Of a stretch of DNA of 64,000 bases, positions 43,300 through 51,373 are shown one piece after another (position 1 is the stretch's first letter; every line of letters begins with the position of its first letter). The stretch lies in NCBI GenBank assembly GCA_016704535.1, contig JADIZZ010000023.1:248001-312000 (forward strand), read 5' to 3'. A program made the translations under genes and the position numbers. The notes beneath the pieces were generated by a model. The model did not search any database. It was not told where the DNA came from and was given only the letters and a program-made list of their open reading frames with translations. This DNA is from Betaproteobacteria bacterium (GTDB taxonomy: Bacteria; Pseudomonadota; Gammaproteobacteria; Burkholderiales; Burkholderiaceae_C).

Positions 43300-44481
43300 G
43301 TGGCGAACGACTTCCTCTTCACGTCCGAATCGGTTTCCGAAGGTCACCCCGACAAGGTGGCCGACCAGATCTCGGACGCCATCCTCGACGCGATCTTCAA
43401 GCAGGACCCGCGCAGCCGCGTGGCCGCCGAGACGCTATGCAACACGGGCCTCGTGGTGCTGGCCGGCGAGATCACGACCAACGCGCACGTCGACTACATC
43501 CAGGTCGCGCGCGACACCATCAAGCGCATCGGCTACGACAACACCGAGTACGGCATCGACTACAAGGGCTGCGCGGTGATGGTCTGCTACGACAAGCAGA
43601 GCAACGACATCGCCCAGGGCGTGGACCACGCCAGCGACGACCACCTGAACACCGGCGCCGGCGACCAGGGCCTGATGTTCGGCTACGCCTGCGACGAGAC
43701 GCCCGAGCTGATGCCCGCGCCGATCTACTACGCGCACCGCCTGGTCGAGCGCCAGGCGCAGCTGCGCAAGGACGGCCGCCTGCCCTTCCTGCGCCCCGAC
43801 GCCAAGAGCCAGGTGACGATGCGCTACGTCGACGGCAAGCCGCACAGCATCGACACCGTGGTGCTGAGCAGCCAGCACGCGCCCGAGTACAGCCTGGGTC
43901 ACAAGATGACCGAAACCTTCTACGAGGCGGTGCGCGAGGAGATCATCAAGCCGGTGCTGCCGCACGAATGGCTGACCAAGGAAACCAAGTACCTGATCAA
44001 CCCCACCGGCCGCTTCGTCGTCGGCGGCCCGCAGGGCGACTGCGGCCTGACCGGCCGCAAGATCATCGTCGACACCTACGGCGGCGCCTGCCCCCACGGC
44101 GGCGGCGCCTTCAGCGGCAAGGACCCGAGCAAGGTCGACCGCTCGGCAGCCTACGCCGCGCGTTACGTCGCCAAGAACGTCGTCGCCGCCGGCCTGGCGC
44201 GCCAGTGCCAGGTGCAGGTGGCTTACGCCATCGGCGTGGCCAAGCCGATGAACGTCACCGTCTACACCGAAGGCACCGGCGTGATGAGCGACGACCGCCT
44301 GGGCGCGCTGGTGGCCGAGCACTTCGACCTGCGCCCCAAGGGCATCATCCAGATGCTGGACCTGCTGCGCCCGATCTACGAGAAGACCGCGGCGTATGGG
44401 CATTTCGGGCGCGAAGAGCCGGAGTTTTCCTGGGAGCGTACCGACAAGGCCGCCGCGCTGCGGGCGGCCGCCGGCCTCTGA
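43300..44481 (+). CDS. metK: S-adenosylmethionine synthetase
   Basis: A 393-residue enzyme making SAM from methionine and ATP, here the methyl donor for BchM and the lipid and RNA methylases. Visible: FTSESVSEGHPDKVADQISDA with the catalytic histidine, GAGDQGLMFGYAC, the KDP motif and GGGAFSGKDPSKVDRS. The start is a GTG at 43300 with GGAG upstream. With ahcY and metF about 5-7 kb downstream it forms a methyl-cycle region. The 208-base upstream region has no SAM riboswitch that I recognise. Confidence 0.98.
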   Translation: MANDFLFTSESVSEGHPDKVADQISDAILDAIFKQDPRSRVAAETLCNTGLVVLAGEITTNAHVDYIQVARDTIKRIGYDNTEYGIDYKGCAVMVCYDKQSNDIAQGVDHASDDHLNTGAGDQGLMFGYACDETPELMPAPIYYAHRLVERQAQLRKDGRLPFLRPDAKSQVTMRYVDGKPHSIDTVVLSSQHAPEYSLGHKMTETFYEAVREEIIKPVLPHEWLTKETKYLINPTGRFVVGGPQGDCGLTGRKIIVDTYGGACPHGGGAFSGKDPSKVDRSAAYAARYVAKNVVAAGLARQCQVQVAYAIGVAKPMNVTVYTEGTGVMSDDRLGALVAEHFDLRPKGIIQMLDLLRPIYEKTAAYGHFGREEPEFSWERTDKAAALRAAAGL

Positions 44482-44630
44482 GGCTTGGTGCCGGGCGCGG
44501 CATCGGCCGCGGAGCAGGGGGCCACGCCGCAGGCTAAGCTGCGCGACATGAACACCGCGCTCCCGCACTTCCTGCGCTGCGGGACCCCGCTGGCGACGCG
44601 GCTGGCGCAGCAGCCCGACGACCCGACTGC

Positions 44631-45716
44631 ATGAAGACGACCCCGACGCTCGAGGACCTGCGCCGGTACGCCGTCGCGCGCAGCCTGTTTGCGCCGACGA
44701 CGCTGCCGCAGGCGCTGCGCCGCCTGGGCTTCGTGCAGGCCGACCCCATCCGCGCACCGGCACGCGCGCAGGACTTGACGCTCCGCCACCGTGTGCGCGA
44801 CTACCGCGTAGGCGATCTGGAGCGCCGCTACCCGAAGCTCGACATCGAGGAAGACTTCTTCGTCAACTACGGCTTCGTGCCGCGCGCCACGCACACGCTG
44901 ATGCACCCGCGCGAAGCACTCACGCCGTGGCCGGCGGCTCGCTGGACGCAGGCCCACGCGATGCTGGACTTCGTGCGCGAACGCGGCGTGGTGCACCCGC
45001 GCGACGTCGACGCGCACTTCCAGCACGGCAAGGCGCGCAACTGGTTCGGTGGCAGCAGCAACGCCAGCACGCAGCTGCTCGACGGCATGCACTACCGCGG
45101 CCTGCTGCGCATCGCGCGGCGCGAAGGCGGCGTGCGACTGTACGCGGCGCGCGAGGCCCATGCAGCCGCACCCGACCCGGCGGCCGCCTACGACGCGCTG
45201 GTGGACGTGGTGGTGGCCAAGTACGCACCCCTGCCCGAGCGCAGCCTGAGCGAACTGGCCAGCCGCGTGCGCTACGGCGCGCCGCAGTGGACGGCGCTGG
45301 CGCGTGCGGCCGGGGCACGGGTCAAGGCGCGCCTGCCGTCGGCCACCGTGGACGGCCAGCGCTGGTATTGGCCCGCCGGCGAGAACCCGGCCAGCAAGCG
45401 CCACGCCATCGACGGCGCCGTGCGCCTGCTGGCCCCCTTCGACCCCGTGGTCTGGGACCGCCGCCGCTTCGAGGCCTTTTGGGGCTGGGCCTACCGCTTC
45501 GAGGCCTACACGCCGGCACCGCAGCGGGTGCGCGGCTACTACGCGCTGCCGCTGCTGTGGCAGGGCCAGGTCATCGGCTGGGGCAACCTGGCCTGGCACG
45601 ATGGTCGGCTCGAAGCCGACATCGGCTATGTCAACGGCAAGGCGCCGCGGGGCGGCTTCAAGGCGGCGCTGGACGACGAGCTGCAGCACATGACGGGTTT
45701 CCTGTCGCCACGCTGA
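44631..45716 (+). CDS. YcaQ/AlkX-like winged-helix DNA glycosylase family protein
   Basis: A 361-residue protein of the HTH_42 family, whose member YcaQ unhooks interstrand DNA crosslinks. It begins with a winged-helix segment, LRRYAVARSLFAP, and has the catalytic Q-x-D triplet in GFVQADPIRAPARAQDL; further blocks include FVNYGFVPRATHTLMHPR and LLAPFDPVVWDRRRFEAFWG. Length is slightly below that of YcaQ (about 410). The ATG lies 149 bases after metK. Activity on crosslinked or alkylated DNA is inferred from the family. Confidence 0.82.
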   Translation: MKTTPTLEDLRRYAVARSLFAPTTLPQALRRLGFVQADPIRAPARAQDLTLRHRVRDYRVGDLERRYPKLDIEEDFFVNYGFVPRATHTLMHPREALTPWPAARWTQAHAMLDFVRERGVVHPRDVDAHFQHGKARNWFGGSSNASTQLLDGMHYRGLLRIARREGGVRLYAAREAHAAAPDPAAAYDALVDVVVAKYAPLPERSLSELASRVRYGAPQWTALARAAGARVKARLPSATVDGQRWYWPAGENPASKRHAIDGAVRLLAPFDPVVWDRRRFEAFWGWAYRFEAYTPAPQRVRGYYALPLLWQGQVIGWGNLAWHDGRLEADIGYVNGKAPRGGFKAALDDELQHMTGFLSPR

Positions 45717-45755
45717 AGGCCACTGCGATGCGCAGTCAACCGGCCTCGGTGGACG

Positions 45756-46604
45756 TCATTCCGGCGCCGACCTCGCACGCGCCGCCAGCACGGCGCGGGC
45801 CACCTCGGCAAAGCCTGCGCCGCGCTCGGCCACGGTGATGTAGGCAGGCCAGGTGTGCAGCTCGGCGGCAAAGCGCCTGAGGTTGGCCACGCCCACCGAC
45901 AGCGGGACGTGCCGGAACATCAGCTGGTCGTTGGTGGAGTCGCCCACGTAGACCCAGTCGGGGATCTCGTCGCTGGGCGTGCGGCCGAACAGGCGCTGCA
46001 GCATCCACTGCGCGGCGCTCCACTTCGTGTGTTCGCCGAACCAGCCATTGATGTGGATGCTGCTGACGGTGGCGTTCATGCCCTCCTCGCGCATCAGCGC
46101 GACCACCTGAGCGAGGGCCGCCGGCGGCAGCGTGGTGAACTCGTTGTGATCGACGGCGATGTCGGTGACGCGCCCAGCGCTGTCCCGCGCCAGCGTGGCG
46201 CCGGGCACCTCGCGCAGCACGCGCTGCGCCACGTCGTGCAGGCGCCGCGTGTTGGCCGCACGCGTCGCGGCATCCTGCACGTACTCGGTAATCAGTTGCT
46301 GGCCGTCGCGGATCAAGGCCACGGCACCGTTCTCGGCCACGACGGCACGCACGGGCCAGGCGCGTGCAAAGGGCTCGCTCCAGCCCAGCGGCCGGCCGGT
46401 GATGGCCACCACCGGAACGCCGGCGGCCTGCAGTGCGCTCAGTGCGTCCAGCGCCCCGGGCTCGATGGCGCCGTCGCGAGTGAGCGTATCGTCGATGTCG
46501 GTCATCACGCCGCGCACCGCGGCCAGCCGGTCCACCGACACGTCGGCCCAGGGCCGGGCTTGATGCGCATCAAGCGCCCCGGGTGCCGGCTTGTGAATCA
46601 TCAT
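45756..46604 (-). CDS. HAD-superfamily (IIB type) phosphatase
   Basis: A 282-residue hydrolase with the HAD nucleophile motif DIDDTLTRDG, motif II in VAITGRP and motif IV in WVYVGDSTNDQLMF; between them is a cap of the IIB (Cof-like) type. The probable substrate is a sugar phosphate, but no specific one can be named. I use the ATG at 46604. A GTG at 46541 (just before VDRLAAVRG) would remove about 21 residues and would place an FNR-like palindrome (46560-46573) outside the gene. It is divergent from ppk2 with only 32 bases between the ATGs. Confidence 0.8.
   Translation of the reverse strand: MMIHKPAPGALDAHQARPWADVSVDRLAAVRGVMTDIDDTLTRDGAIEPGALDALSALQAAGVPVVAITGRPLGWSEPFARAWPVRAVVAENGAVALIRDGQQLITEYVQDAATRAANTRRLHDVAQRVLREVPGATLARDSAGRVTDIAVDHNEFTTLPPAALAQVVALMREEGMNATVSSIHINGWFGEHTKWSAAQWMLQRLFGRTPSDEIPDWVYVGDSTNDQLMFRHVPLSVGVANLRRFAAELHTWPAYITVAERGAGFAEVARAVLAARARSAPE
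46560..46573. promoter_or_regulatory. Perfect FNR-type box between the HAD gene and ppk2
   Basis: TTGATGCGCATCAA is an exact match to the FNR consensus TTGAT-N4-ATCAA. Its centre lies 70 bases upstream of the ppk2 ATG, which fits activation at -41.5 with a start near 46608. It lies inside the HAD gene as annotated, or upstream of it if the GTG start at 46541 is right. Binding is inferred. Confidence 0.5.
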
Positions 46605-46636
46605 CTGCTTATCGTCCCACAGCCGCGCACGCAACC

Positions 46637-47854
46637 ATGACCCGAAAAGCGACCGCCATCAGCACCACCCCCGTCCCCGCTCCCGCCCGCAAGGCCACGC
46701 GGCGGCCTGCGGCACCACGCCGCGCCAAGGCGGGCGACGTGGTCGACACACACTCGCCGGCCGCCGTCGAGCGCTCCGTGGTGGCCCGCGCCACAACGCG
46801 CCGCGAGACCGTCGCCGCCATGGCCCTGACCGACGTGCTGGCCCACCACGCTCGGAGCGAGGCCAAGCCAGCAGACCAGGCGGGCGCACCCGCCGCCGCG
46901 GGCGCCTCGGGCGACTGGCTGCGCCAGCTCCAGGCGCTGATCGCCGGCGCCTCGCCCGACGAGAAGAAGGCGCTGCGCCAGCTGCTCTTCGAACGCAAGC
47001 CCGACGCCGAGCCCTCCATCGACCCCGACGCCGAACTCACGCCGCGCTGGCGCGACGGCGGCTACCCCTACAAGAACCTGATGTCGCGGCGCAACTACGA
47101 AAAGCAGAAGTACCGCCTGCAGGTGGAACTGCTGAAGCTGCAGGCCTGGGTGAAGGAAACCGGGCAGCGCGTGATCATCCTCTTCGAAGGCCGCGACGCC
47201 GCCGGCAAGGGCGGCACCATCAAGCGCCTGATGGAGAACCTGAACCCGCGCGGCGCCCGCGTGGTGGCACTGGAAAAGCCCAGCGACGTCGAACGCGGCC
47301 AGTGGTACTTCCAGCGCTACGTGGAGCACCTGCCCACGGCTGGCGAGATCGTGCTCTTCGACCGCAGTTGGTACAACCGCGCCGGCGTCGAGAAAGTGAT
47401 GGGCTTCTGCACCGACGCCGAGTACGACGAATTCCTGCGCGCCGTGCCCGAGTTCGAGCGCCACCTCGTGCGCTCGGGCGTGCGCGTGTTCAAGTTCTGG
47501 TTCAGCGTCAGCCGCGAAGAGCAGCGCCGGCGCTTCAAGGAACGCGAGGCGCACCCGCTGAAGCAGTGGAAGCTCAGCCCCATCGACCTGGCCAGCCTCG
47601 ACAAGTGGGACGCCTACACGCAGGCCAAGGAAGCGATGTTCGTGCACACCGACACGTCCGATACGCCGTGGACGGTGGTCAAGTCCGATTGCAAGAAGCG
47701 CGCACGCCTGAACGCCATGCGCTACCTGCTGCACCGCTTGCCCTACAAGAACAAGGACGTGCAGATCATCGGCCCGGTCGACCCGCTGCTGGTGGGCCGC
47801 GCGTCGCTGGTGGCGGGGCAGGCGGAGGAATTCACGCCCAGCAGCAACGCCTGA
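46637..47854 (+). CDS. ppk2: Polyphosphate kinase 2
   Basis: A 405-residue PPK2, which moves phosphate between polyphosphate and nucleotides. The catalytic domain (about residues 135-395) has the Walker A motif FEGRDAAGKGGTIKR near 183, Walker B VLFDRSWYNRAGVEKVMG and the lid segment SVSREEQRRRFKERE. The first 130 residues are Ala/Arg-rich and unlike the rest, a common basic extension in this family. The ATG at 46637 is chosen because upstream sequence overlaps the HAD gene. A G+C-rich hairpin follows the gene. Confidence 0.93.
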   Translation: MTRKATAISTTPVPAPARKATRRPAAPRRAKAGDVVDTHSPAAVERSVVARATTRRETVAAMALTDVLAHHARSEAKPADQAGAPAAAGASGDWLRQLQALIAGASPDEKKALRQLLFERKPDAEPSIDPDAELTPRWRDGGYPYKNLMSRRNYEKQKYRLQVELLKLQAWVKETGQRVIILFEGRDAAGKGGTIKRLMENLNPRGARVVALEKPSDVERGQWYFQRYVEHLPTAGEIVLFDRSWYNRAGVEKVMGFCTDAEYDEFLRAVPEFERHLVRSGVRVFKFWFSVSREEQRRRFKEREAHPLKQWKLSPIDLASLDKWDAYTQAKEAMFVHTDTSDTPWTVVKSDCKKRARLNAMRYLLHRLPYKNKDVQIIGPVDPLLVGRASLVAGQAEEFTPSSNA

Positions 47855-47879
47855 GTCGACCAGCGCGCCGCCGTCGCCC

Positions 47880-47899
47880 CGCGCCGCACGCGCGGCGCG
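47880..47899 (+). terminator. Hairpin after ppk2
   Basis: CGCGCCGC and GCGGCGCG pair perfectly around the loop ACGC, followed by CCTTGTGG. The stem is strong but the T run is poor, so it may be a weak or Rho-aided terminator separating ppk2 from the ahcY leader. Confidence 0.4.
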
Positions 47900-47908
47900 C
47901 CTTGTGGC

Positions 47909-47914
47909 TAGAAT
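47909..47914 (+). promoter_or_regulatory. Candidate -10 hexamer of the ahcY promoter
   Basis: TAGAAT lies about seven bases before the start of the SAH riboswitch, which fits transcription beginning near 47921. No good -35 is seen at the usual distance. Confidence 0.45.
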
Positions 47915-47921
47915 TCCGGCT

Positions 47922-47992
47922 CTCTCCGAGGAGCGTTGCAACCTTCGTCACGAAGGCCAGGCTCGGAGGTCTTCATTGCAACCGCGCTCACC
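47922..47992 (+). promoter_or_regulatory. SAH riboswitch (S-adenosylhomocysteine aptamer) of ahcY
   Basis: The leader has the conserved elements of the SAH riboswitch. P1 forms from CCGAG (47926-47930) and CTCGG (47962-47966). GAGCG (47931-47935) can pair with CGCTC (47985-47989) as the pseudoknot, and GTTGCAA and ATTGCAACC carry the conserved GCAAC bases. An inner hairpin, CCTTCG/CGAAGG, closes over 47942-47956. In this class SAH binding raises ahcY expression. It lies directly before ahcY, its usual target. Confidence 0.88.
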
Positions 47993-48015
47993 TGCACGAT
48001 CGTGTCGTGGGTGAG
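47987..48015 (+). terminator. Probable riboswitch expression platform hairpin
   Basis: CTCACC (47987-47992) with GGTGAG (48010-48015), and CACGA (47995-47999) with TCGTG (48005-48009), form a hairpin followed by TGGTCCTTTCT. It uses bases of the CGCTC pseudoknot strand, so it cannot coexist with the SAH-bound aptamer; SAH would open it. The stretch 47991-47999 can also pair over nine bases with 48042-48050. Terminator function is inferred, and the T tract is short. Confidence 0.5.
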
Positions 48016-48075
48016 TGGTCCTTTCTCCCCGCCATCGCTCGTCGTGCAGGTCCTCAACCGTCTGGAGCCTGACCG

Positions 48076-49509
48076 ATGAATGCCGTCCTGAAACCCCTGC
48101 ACACCACCGACTACGCAGTGGCCGATCTTTCCCTGGCCGACTGGGGCCGCAAGGAAGTCAAGATCGCCGAGACCGAGATGCCCGGCCTGATGGCCATCCG
48201 TGAGGAGTTCGTCGCCAGCCAGCCGCTCAAGGGTGCGCGCATCACGGGCAGCATTCACATGACGATCCAGACCGCCGTGCTGATCGAGACGCTGCAGGCG
48301 CTGGGCGCGCAGGTGCGCTGGGCCAGCTGCAACATCTACAGCACGCAAGACCACGCCGCTGCGGCGCTGGTGGTCAAGGGCACGCCGGTCTTTGCCTACA
48401 AGGGCGAGACGCTGGCCGACTACTGGGACTACACGCACCGCATCTTCGAATTCGGCGCCAAGGGCACTGAAGGCGAAGGCCCGAACATGATCCTGGACGA
48501 CGGCGGCGACGCCACGCTGCTGATGCACCTGGGCAAGCGCGCCGAGAGCGACCTGTCGCTGCTGGCCAACCCCGGCAGCGAGGAAGAGACCTGCCTCTTC
48601 GCAGCCATCAAGGCCAAGCTGGCGGTGGACCCCACCTGGTACAGCCGCAAGGGTGCGCAGATCATCGGCGTCACCGAAGAAACCACCACCGGCGTGCACC
48701 GCCTGAACGAGATGTCGGCTGCCGGCACGCTGATGTTCCGCGCCATCAACGTGAATGATTCCGTCACGAAGAGCAAGTTCGACAACCTGTACGGCTGCCG
48801 CGAGAGCCTGGTCGATTCGATCAAGCGCGCCACCGACGTGATGATCGCCGGCAAGATTGCCGTCGTGGCCGGCTACGGCGACGTGGGCAAGGGTTCGGCG
48901 CAGGCCCTGCGCGCGCTCAGCGCCCAGGTGTGGGTGACCGAGATCGACCCCATCAACGCGCTGCAGGCTGCGATGGAAGGCTACAAGGTCGTGACCATGG
49001 ACTACGCAGCCGACAAGGCCGACATCTTCGTCAGCGCCACCGGCAACAAGCGTGTCATCACCCACGAGCACATGCTGGCGATGAAGGACGAAGCCATCGT
49101 CTGCAACATCGGCCATTTCGACAACGAGATCGATATCGCCTCGCTCGAGCAGTACGAGTGGGACGAGATCAAGCCCCAGGTCGACCACGTGAAGTTTCCC
49201 GACGGCAAGAAGATCACCCTGCTGGCCAAGGGCCGCCTGGTGAACCTGGGTTGCGCCACCGGCCACCCCAGCTTCGTGATGTCGGCCAGCTTCTCGAACC
49301 AGACCATCGCCCAGATCGAACTCTTCACGAAGAGCGCGCAGTACGAAAACGGCAAGGTCTACGTGCTGCCCAAGCACCTGGACGAGAAGGTGGCACGCCT
49401 GCACTTGAAGAAGGTGGGCGCCATGCTCACCGAGCTGAGCGACGAGCAGGCCGCCTACATCGGCGTGGCCAAGACCGGCCCTTACAAGGCCGACACGTAC
49501 CGCTACTGA
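48076..49509 (+). CDS. ahcY: S-adenosylhomocysteine hydrolase
   Basis: A 477-residue NAD-containing enzyme that splits SAH to adenosine and homocysteine, relieving product inhibition of the many SAM-dependent methylases. The catalytic region has SIHMTIQTAVLIETL and WASCNIYSTQDHAAAA; NAD binding is at VVAGYGDVGKGSAQAL; the C-terminus ends GPYKADTYRY as in all AhcY. GGAG lies ahead of the ATG. Expression is set by the SAH riboswitch in its leader. metF, normally close behind, follows after an intervening toxin-antitoxin pair. Confidence 0.98.
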   Translation: MNAVLKPLHTTDYAVADLSLADWGRKEVKIAETEMPGLMAIREEFVASQPLKGARITGSIHMTIQTAVLIETLQALGAQVRWASCNIYSTQDHAAAALVVKGTPVFAYKGETLADYWDYTHRIFEFGAKGTEGEGPNMILDDGGDATLLMHLGKRAESDLSLLANPGSEEETCLFAAIKAKLAVDPTWYSRKGAQIIGVTEETTTGVHRLNEMSAAGTLMFRAINVNDSVTKSKFDNLYGCRESLVDSIKRATDVMIAGKIAVVAGYGDVGKGSAQALRALSAQVWVTEIDPINALQAAMEGYKVVTMDYAADKADIFVSATGNKRVITHEHMLAMKDEAIVCNIGHFDNEIDIASLEQYEWDEIKPQVDHVKFPDGKKITLLAKGRLVNLGCATGHPSFVMSASFSNQTIAQIELFTKSAQYENGKVYVLPKHLDEKVARLHLKKVGAMLTELSDEQAAYIGVAKTGPYKADTYRY

Positions 49510-49563
49510 CCGGTGCCGGTGGACCGCCCCAACGGGGTCGGTTCACTTGCCCTGATTCCGGAC

Positions 49564-49597
49564 ATGGCGCCAAAATGGCGCCATGGTTCCATTTTGG
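49564..49597. promoter_or_regulatory. Nested palindromes, probable operator of the toxin-antitoxin pair
   Basis: CCAAAATGG (49570-49578) and CCATTTTGG (49589-49597) are perfect inverted repeats, and ATGGCGCCA occurs twice (49564 and 49575), the second within the palindrome ATGGCGCCAT. The right arm touches the antitoxin ribosome binding site. Autorepression by the ribbon-helix-helix antitoxin is the usual arrangement and is inferred here. Confidence 0.7.
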
Positions 49598-49605
49598 AGT
49601 TGAGC

Positions 49606-49899
49606 ATGGGCGTCAGCCTGTCGATCAAGGACGTGCCCGAGGCCCTGGCCGAGCGCCTGCGTCGTCGGGCCGAGGCCAACCACCGTTCGCTGCAGGGCGA
49701 GCTGATGGCCATCATCGAACGCGCTGCAGCCGAAGATGCGTCTCTGCCTGCCGGGCCCCGCGCCGCGCCTGGTGCCGTGCGGCCCGGTACCAAGTCCATC
49801 CAGCAGATCGCTGCCGAACACCGGGCGCTGTACCCGCAGCCCTTCGCGGACGCACCGCGCGCTGTCGACATCGTGCGCGAAGACCGCGACAGCCGATGA
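49606..49899 (+). CDS. FitA-type ribbon-helix-helix antitoxin
   Basis: A 97-residue protein beginning MGVSLSIKDVPEALAERLRRR, with the ribbon-helix-helix fold of FitA-like antitoxins (beta strand SLSIKDVP, helices through HRSLQGELMAIIERAA). The C-terminal half is probably disordered and wraps the toxin. The ATG at 49606 has GGAG six bases upstream. The stop overlaps the toxin start (ATGA), and dyads directly upstream look like its operator. Confidence 0.88.
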   Translation: MGVSLSIKDVPEALAERLRRRAEANHRSLQGELMAIIERAAAEDASLPAGPRAAPGAVRPGTKSIQQIAAEHRALYPQPFADAPRAVDIVREDRDSR

Positions 49900-50339
49900 A
49901 GCCAGCCATGCGGCGCGCCTTCGTGGCCGAGCCGCCACCGCAGTACCTGAAACGCCCGCCGGCCGTGGTGGACTGCAGCATGCTGTGCGCCGTGCTCTTC
50001 GATGAAGCCGAGCGCGACGCCGCCGAGGACCTGATGGCGGGGCACCGCCTGCTGGCGCCCACGCTGCTGGTACACGAGTTCGTCAACGTCGCGCTGAAGA
50101 AGCTGCGCCGCGGGCTGCCCGCCGAGGTGGTGGAACGTGCGCTGGCGGATTTTTCGGCCCACGACATCGAGCTGCTGCCCACCGAGGCGCTCCCGCAGTT
50201 CGAACTGGCCCGGCACTACGGGCTGTCAGCGTACGACGCGGCCTACCTCTGGCTGGCGGCCGAACTCAGGGCGCCGCTGATCACCTACGACCAGAAGCTG
50301 GGCCAGGCCGCGATGTCGCACCTGCGCAGCCTGGACTGA
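49896..50339 (+). CDS. VapC/FitB-type PIN-domain ribonuclease toxin
   Basis: A 147-residue PIN-domain protein. The acidic metal-binding residues are seen in VVDCSML, LLVHEFVN, SAYDAAYLWLA and ITYDQKLGQ, the usual set for VapC nucleases. It is overlapped by the antitoxin gene and begins MKPAMRRAF, slightly longer at the N-terminus than typical toxins, so an internal start is possible. The pair sits between ahcY and metF, a position that looks like an insertion into a conserved methyl-cycle neighbourhood. Confidence 0.9.
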   Translation: MKPAMRRAFVAEPPPQYLKRPPAVVDCSMLCAVLFDEAERDAAEDLMAGHRLLAPTLLVHEFVNVALKKLRRGLPAEVVERALADFSAHDIELLPTEALPQFELARHYGLSAYDAAYLWLAAELRAPLITYDQKLGQAAMSHLRSLD

Positions 50340-50359
50340 AATCCACCCAAGGAGCCGCC

Positions 50360-51202
50360 GTGAGCGTCCCCCACACCGTCCCCGTCAGCTTCGAGTTCTT
50401 CCCGCCCAACACCCCCGTCGGCAGCGAGAAGCTGAAGACCGTGGTGCAGGACCTGGCCGCGGCCAGGCCCGAGTTCTTCAGCGTCACCTACGGCGCCGGC
50501 GGCTCCACGCGAGAGAAGACGCTGGCCACGGTGCGCGACATCGCGGCCATGGGCTACGAGGCTGCACCCCATCTGTCGTGCATCGGCAGCACGGCCGAGA
50601 GCATTTCCGAGATCCTGGCCACGTACCGCGCGCAAGGCATACGCCGCATCGTCGCGCTGCGAGGCGACCTGCCCAGCGGCATGGCCACCGCGGGTGAGTT
50701 CCGCTACGCCAGCGAACTGATCGAGTTCATCCGCAAGACGCAGGGCGACGACTGGCACATCGAGGTGGCGGCCTACCCCGAATACCACCCGCAGCAGCGT
50801 TACATCAAGCGCGACCTGGAGCACTTTGCGCACAAGGTGAATGCAGGCGCCGACTCGGCCATCACGCAGTTCTTCTTCAACCCCGACGCCTACTTCCACT
50901 TCGTCGACGAGGTGCGCGCCATGGGCGTCACCGTGCCTATCGTGCCGGGCATCATGCCCTTCCACAACTACGGCCGCATCGCCCAGATCGCAGCTCGCGA
51001 CGGCATCGACATCCCACGCTGGGTGGCACTGAAGATGGAAGGCTACATGGACGACGCCGCCAGCATCCGCGCCTTCGGTATCGACGTGGTGACGAAGCTG
51101 TGCGAGCGGCTGATCGCTGGCGGCGTGCCCAGCATCCACTTCTATGCGCTGAACCAGAGCGCGGTGACGCTGGAGATCTGCCGCCGGCTGGGCCTGACCT
51201 GA
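50360..51202 (+). CDS. metF: Methylenetetrahydrofolate reductase
   Basis: A 280-residue flavoprotein that forms 5-methyl-THF for methionine synthesis. Visible are SFEFFPPNT with the catalytic glutamate, SVTYGAGGSTREKT, CIGSTAESI, ALRGDLPSG, and ITQFFFNPDAYFHFVDEV. The start is a GTG with AAGGAG upstream, 20 bases after the toxin stop. With metK and ahcY it supplies the SAM cycle. Confidence 0.97.
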   Translation: MSVPHTVPVSFEFFPPNTPVGSEKLKTVVQDLAAARPEFFSVTYGAGGSTREKTLATVRDIAAMGYEAAPHLSCIGSTAESISEILATYRAQGIRRIVALRGDLPSGMATAGEFRYASELIEFIRKTQGDDWHIEVAAYPEYHPQQRYIKRDLEHFAHKVNAGADSAITQFFFNPDAYFHFVDEVRAMGVTVPIVPGIMPFHNYGRIAQIAARDGIDIPRWVALKMEGYMDDAASIRAFGIDVVTKLCERLIAGGVPSIHFYALNQSAVTLEICRRLGLT

Positions 51203-51254
51203 GGGTCGCGCGTCGGGTTTGATGCGCCGCAGCAACACCGACGGGCGCCGCCGC

Positions 51255-51268
51255 TTGACCCCGATCAA
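51255..51268. promoter_or_regulatory. FNR-like box upstream of ompW
   Basis: TTGACCCCGATCAA differs by one base from TTGAT-N4-ATCAA. Its centre is 112 bases before the ompW ATG. OmpW is under FNR control in Escherichia coli, which makes the site plausible; an exact FNR match also lies at 46560. Confidence 0.5.
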
Positions 51269-51373
51269 GCTCAGGCAAGACCCTGCCCGCATGTCAGCTT
51301 TAAGCCTCCTTCCCTGTCGTGCAATCGGCTACGGCCCGCTGTCGGCCGAACCTTAGCCCTACGGAGATACGAC

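Noticed and set aside
44548..44634. A 28-codon frame between metK and the glycosylase gene, overlapping the next start as ATGA
   Set aside because: No ribosome binding site, no recognisable sequence, and the overlap can arise by chance.
51217..51232. TTGATGCGCC upstream of ompW as a second FNR box
   Set aside because: Only one half matches; the second half is CGCAG rather than ATCAA.
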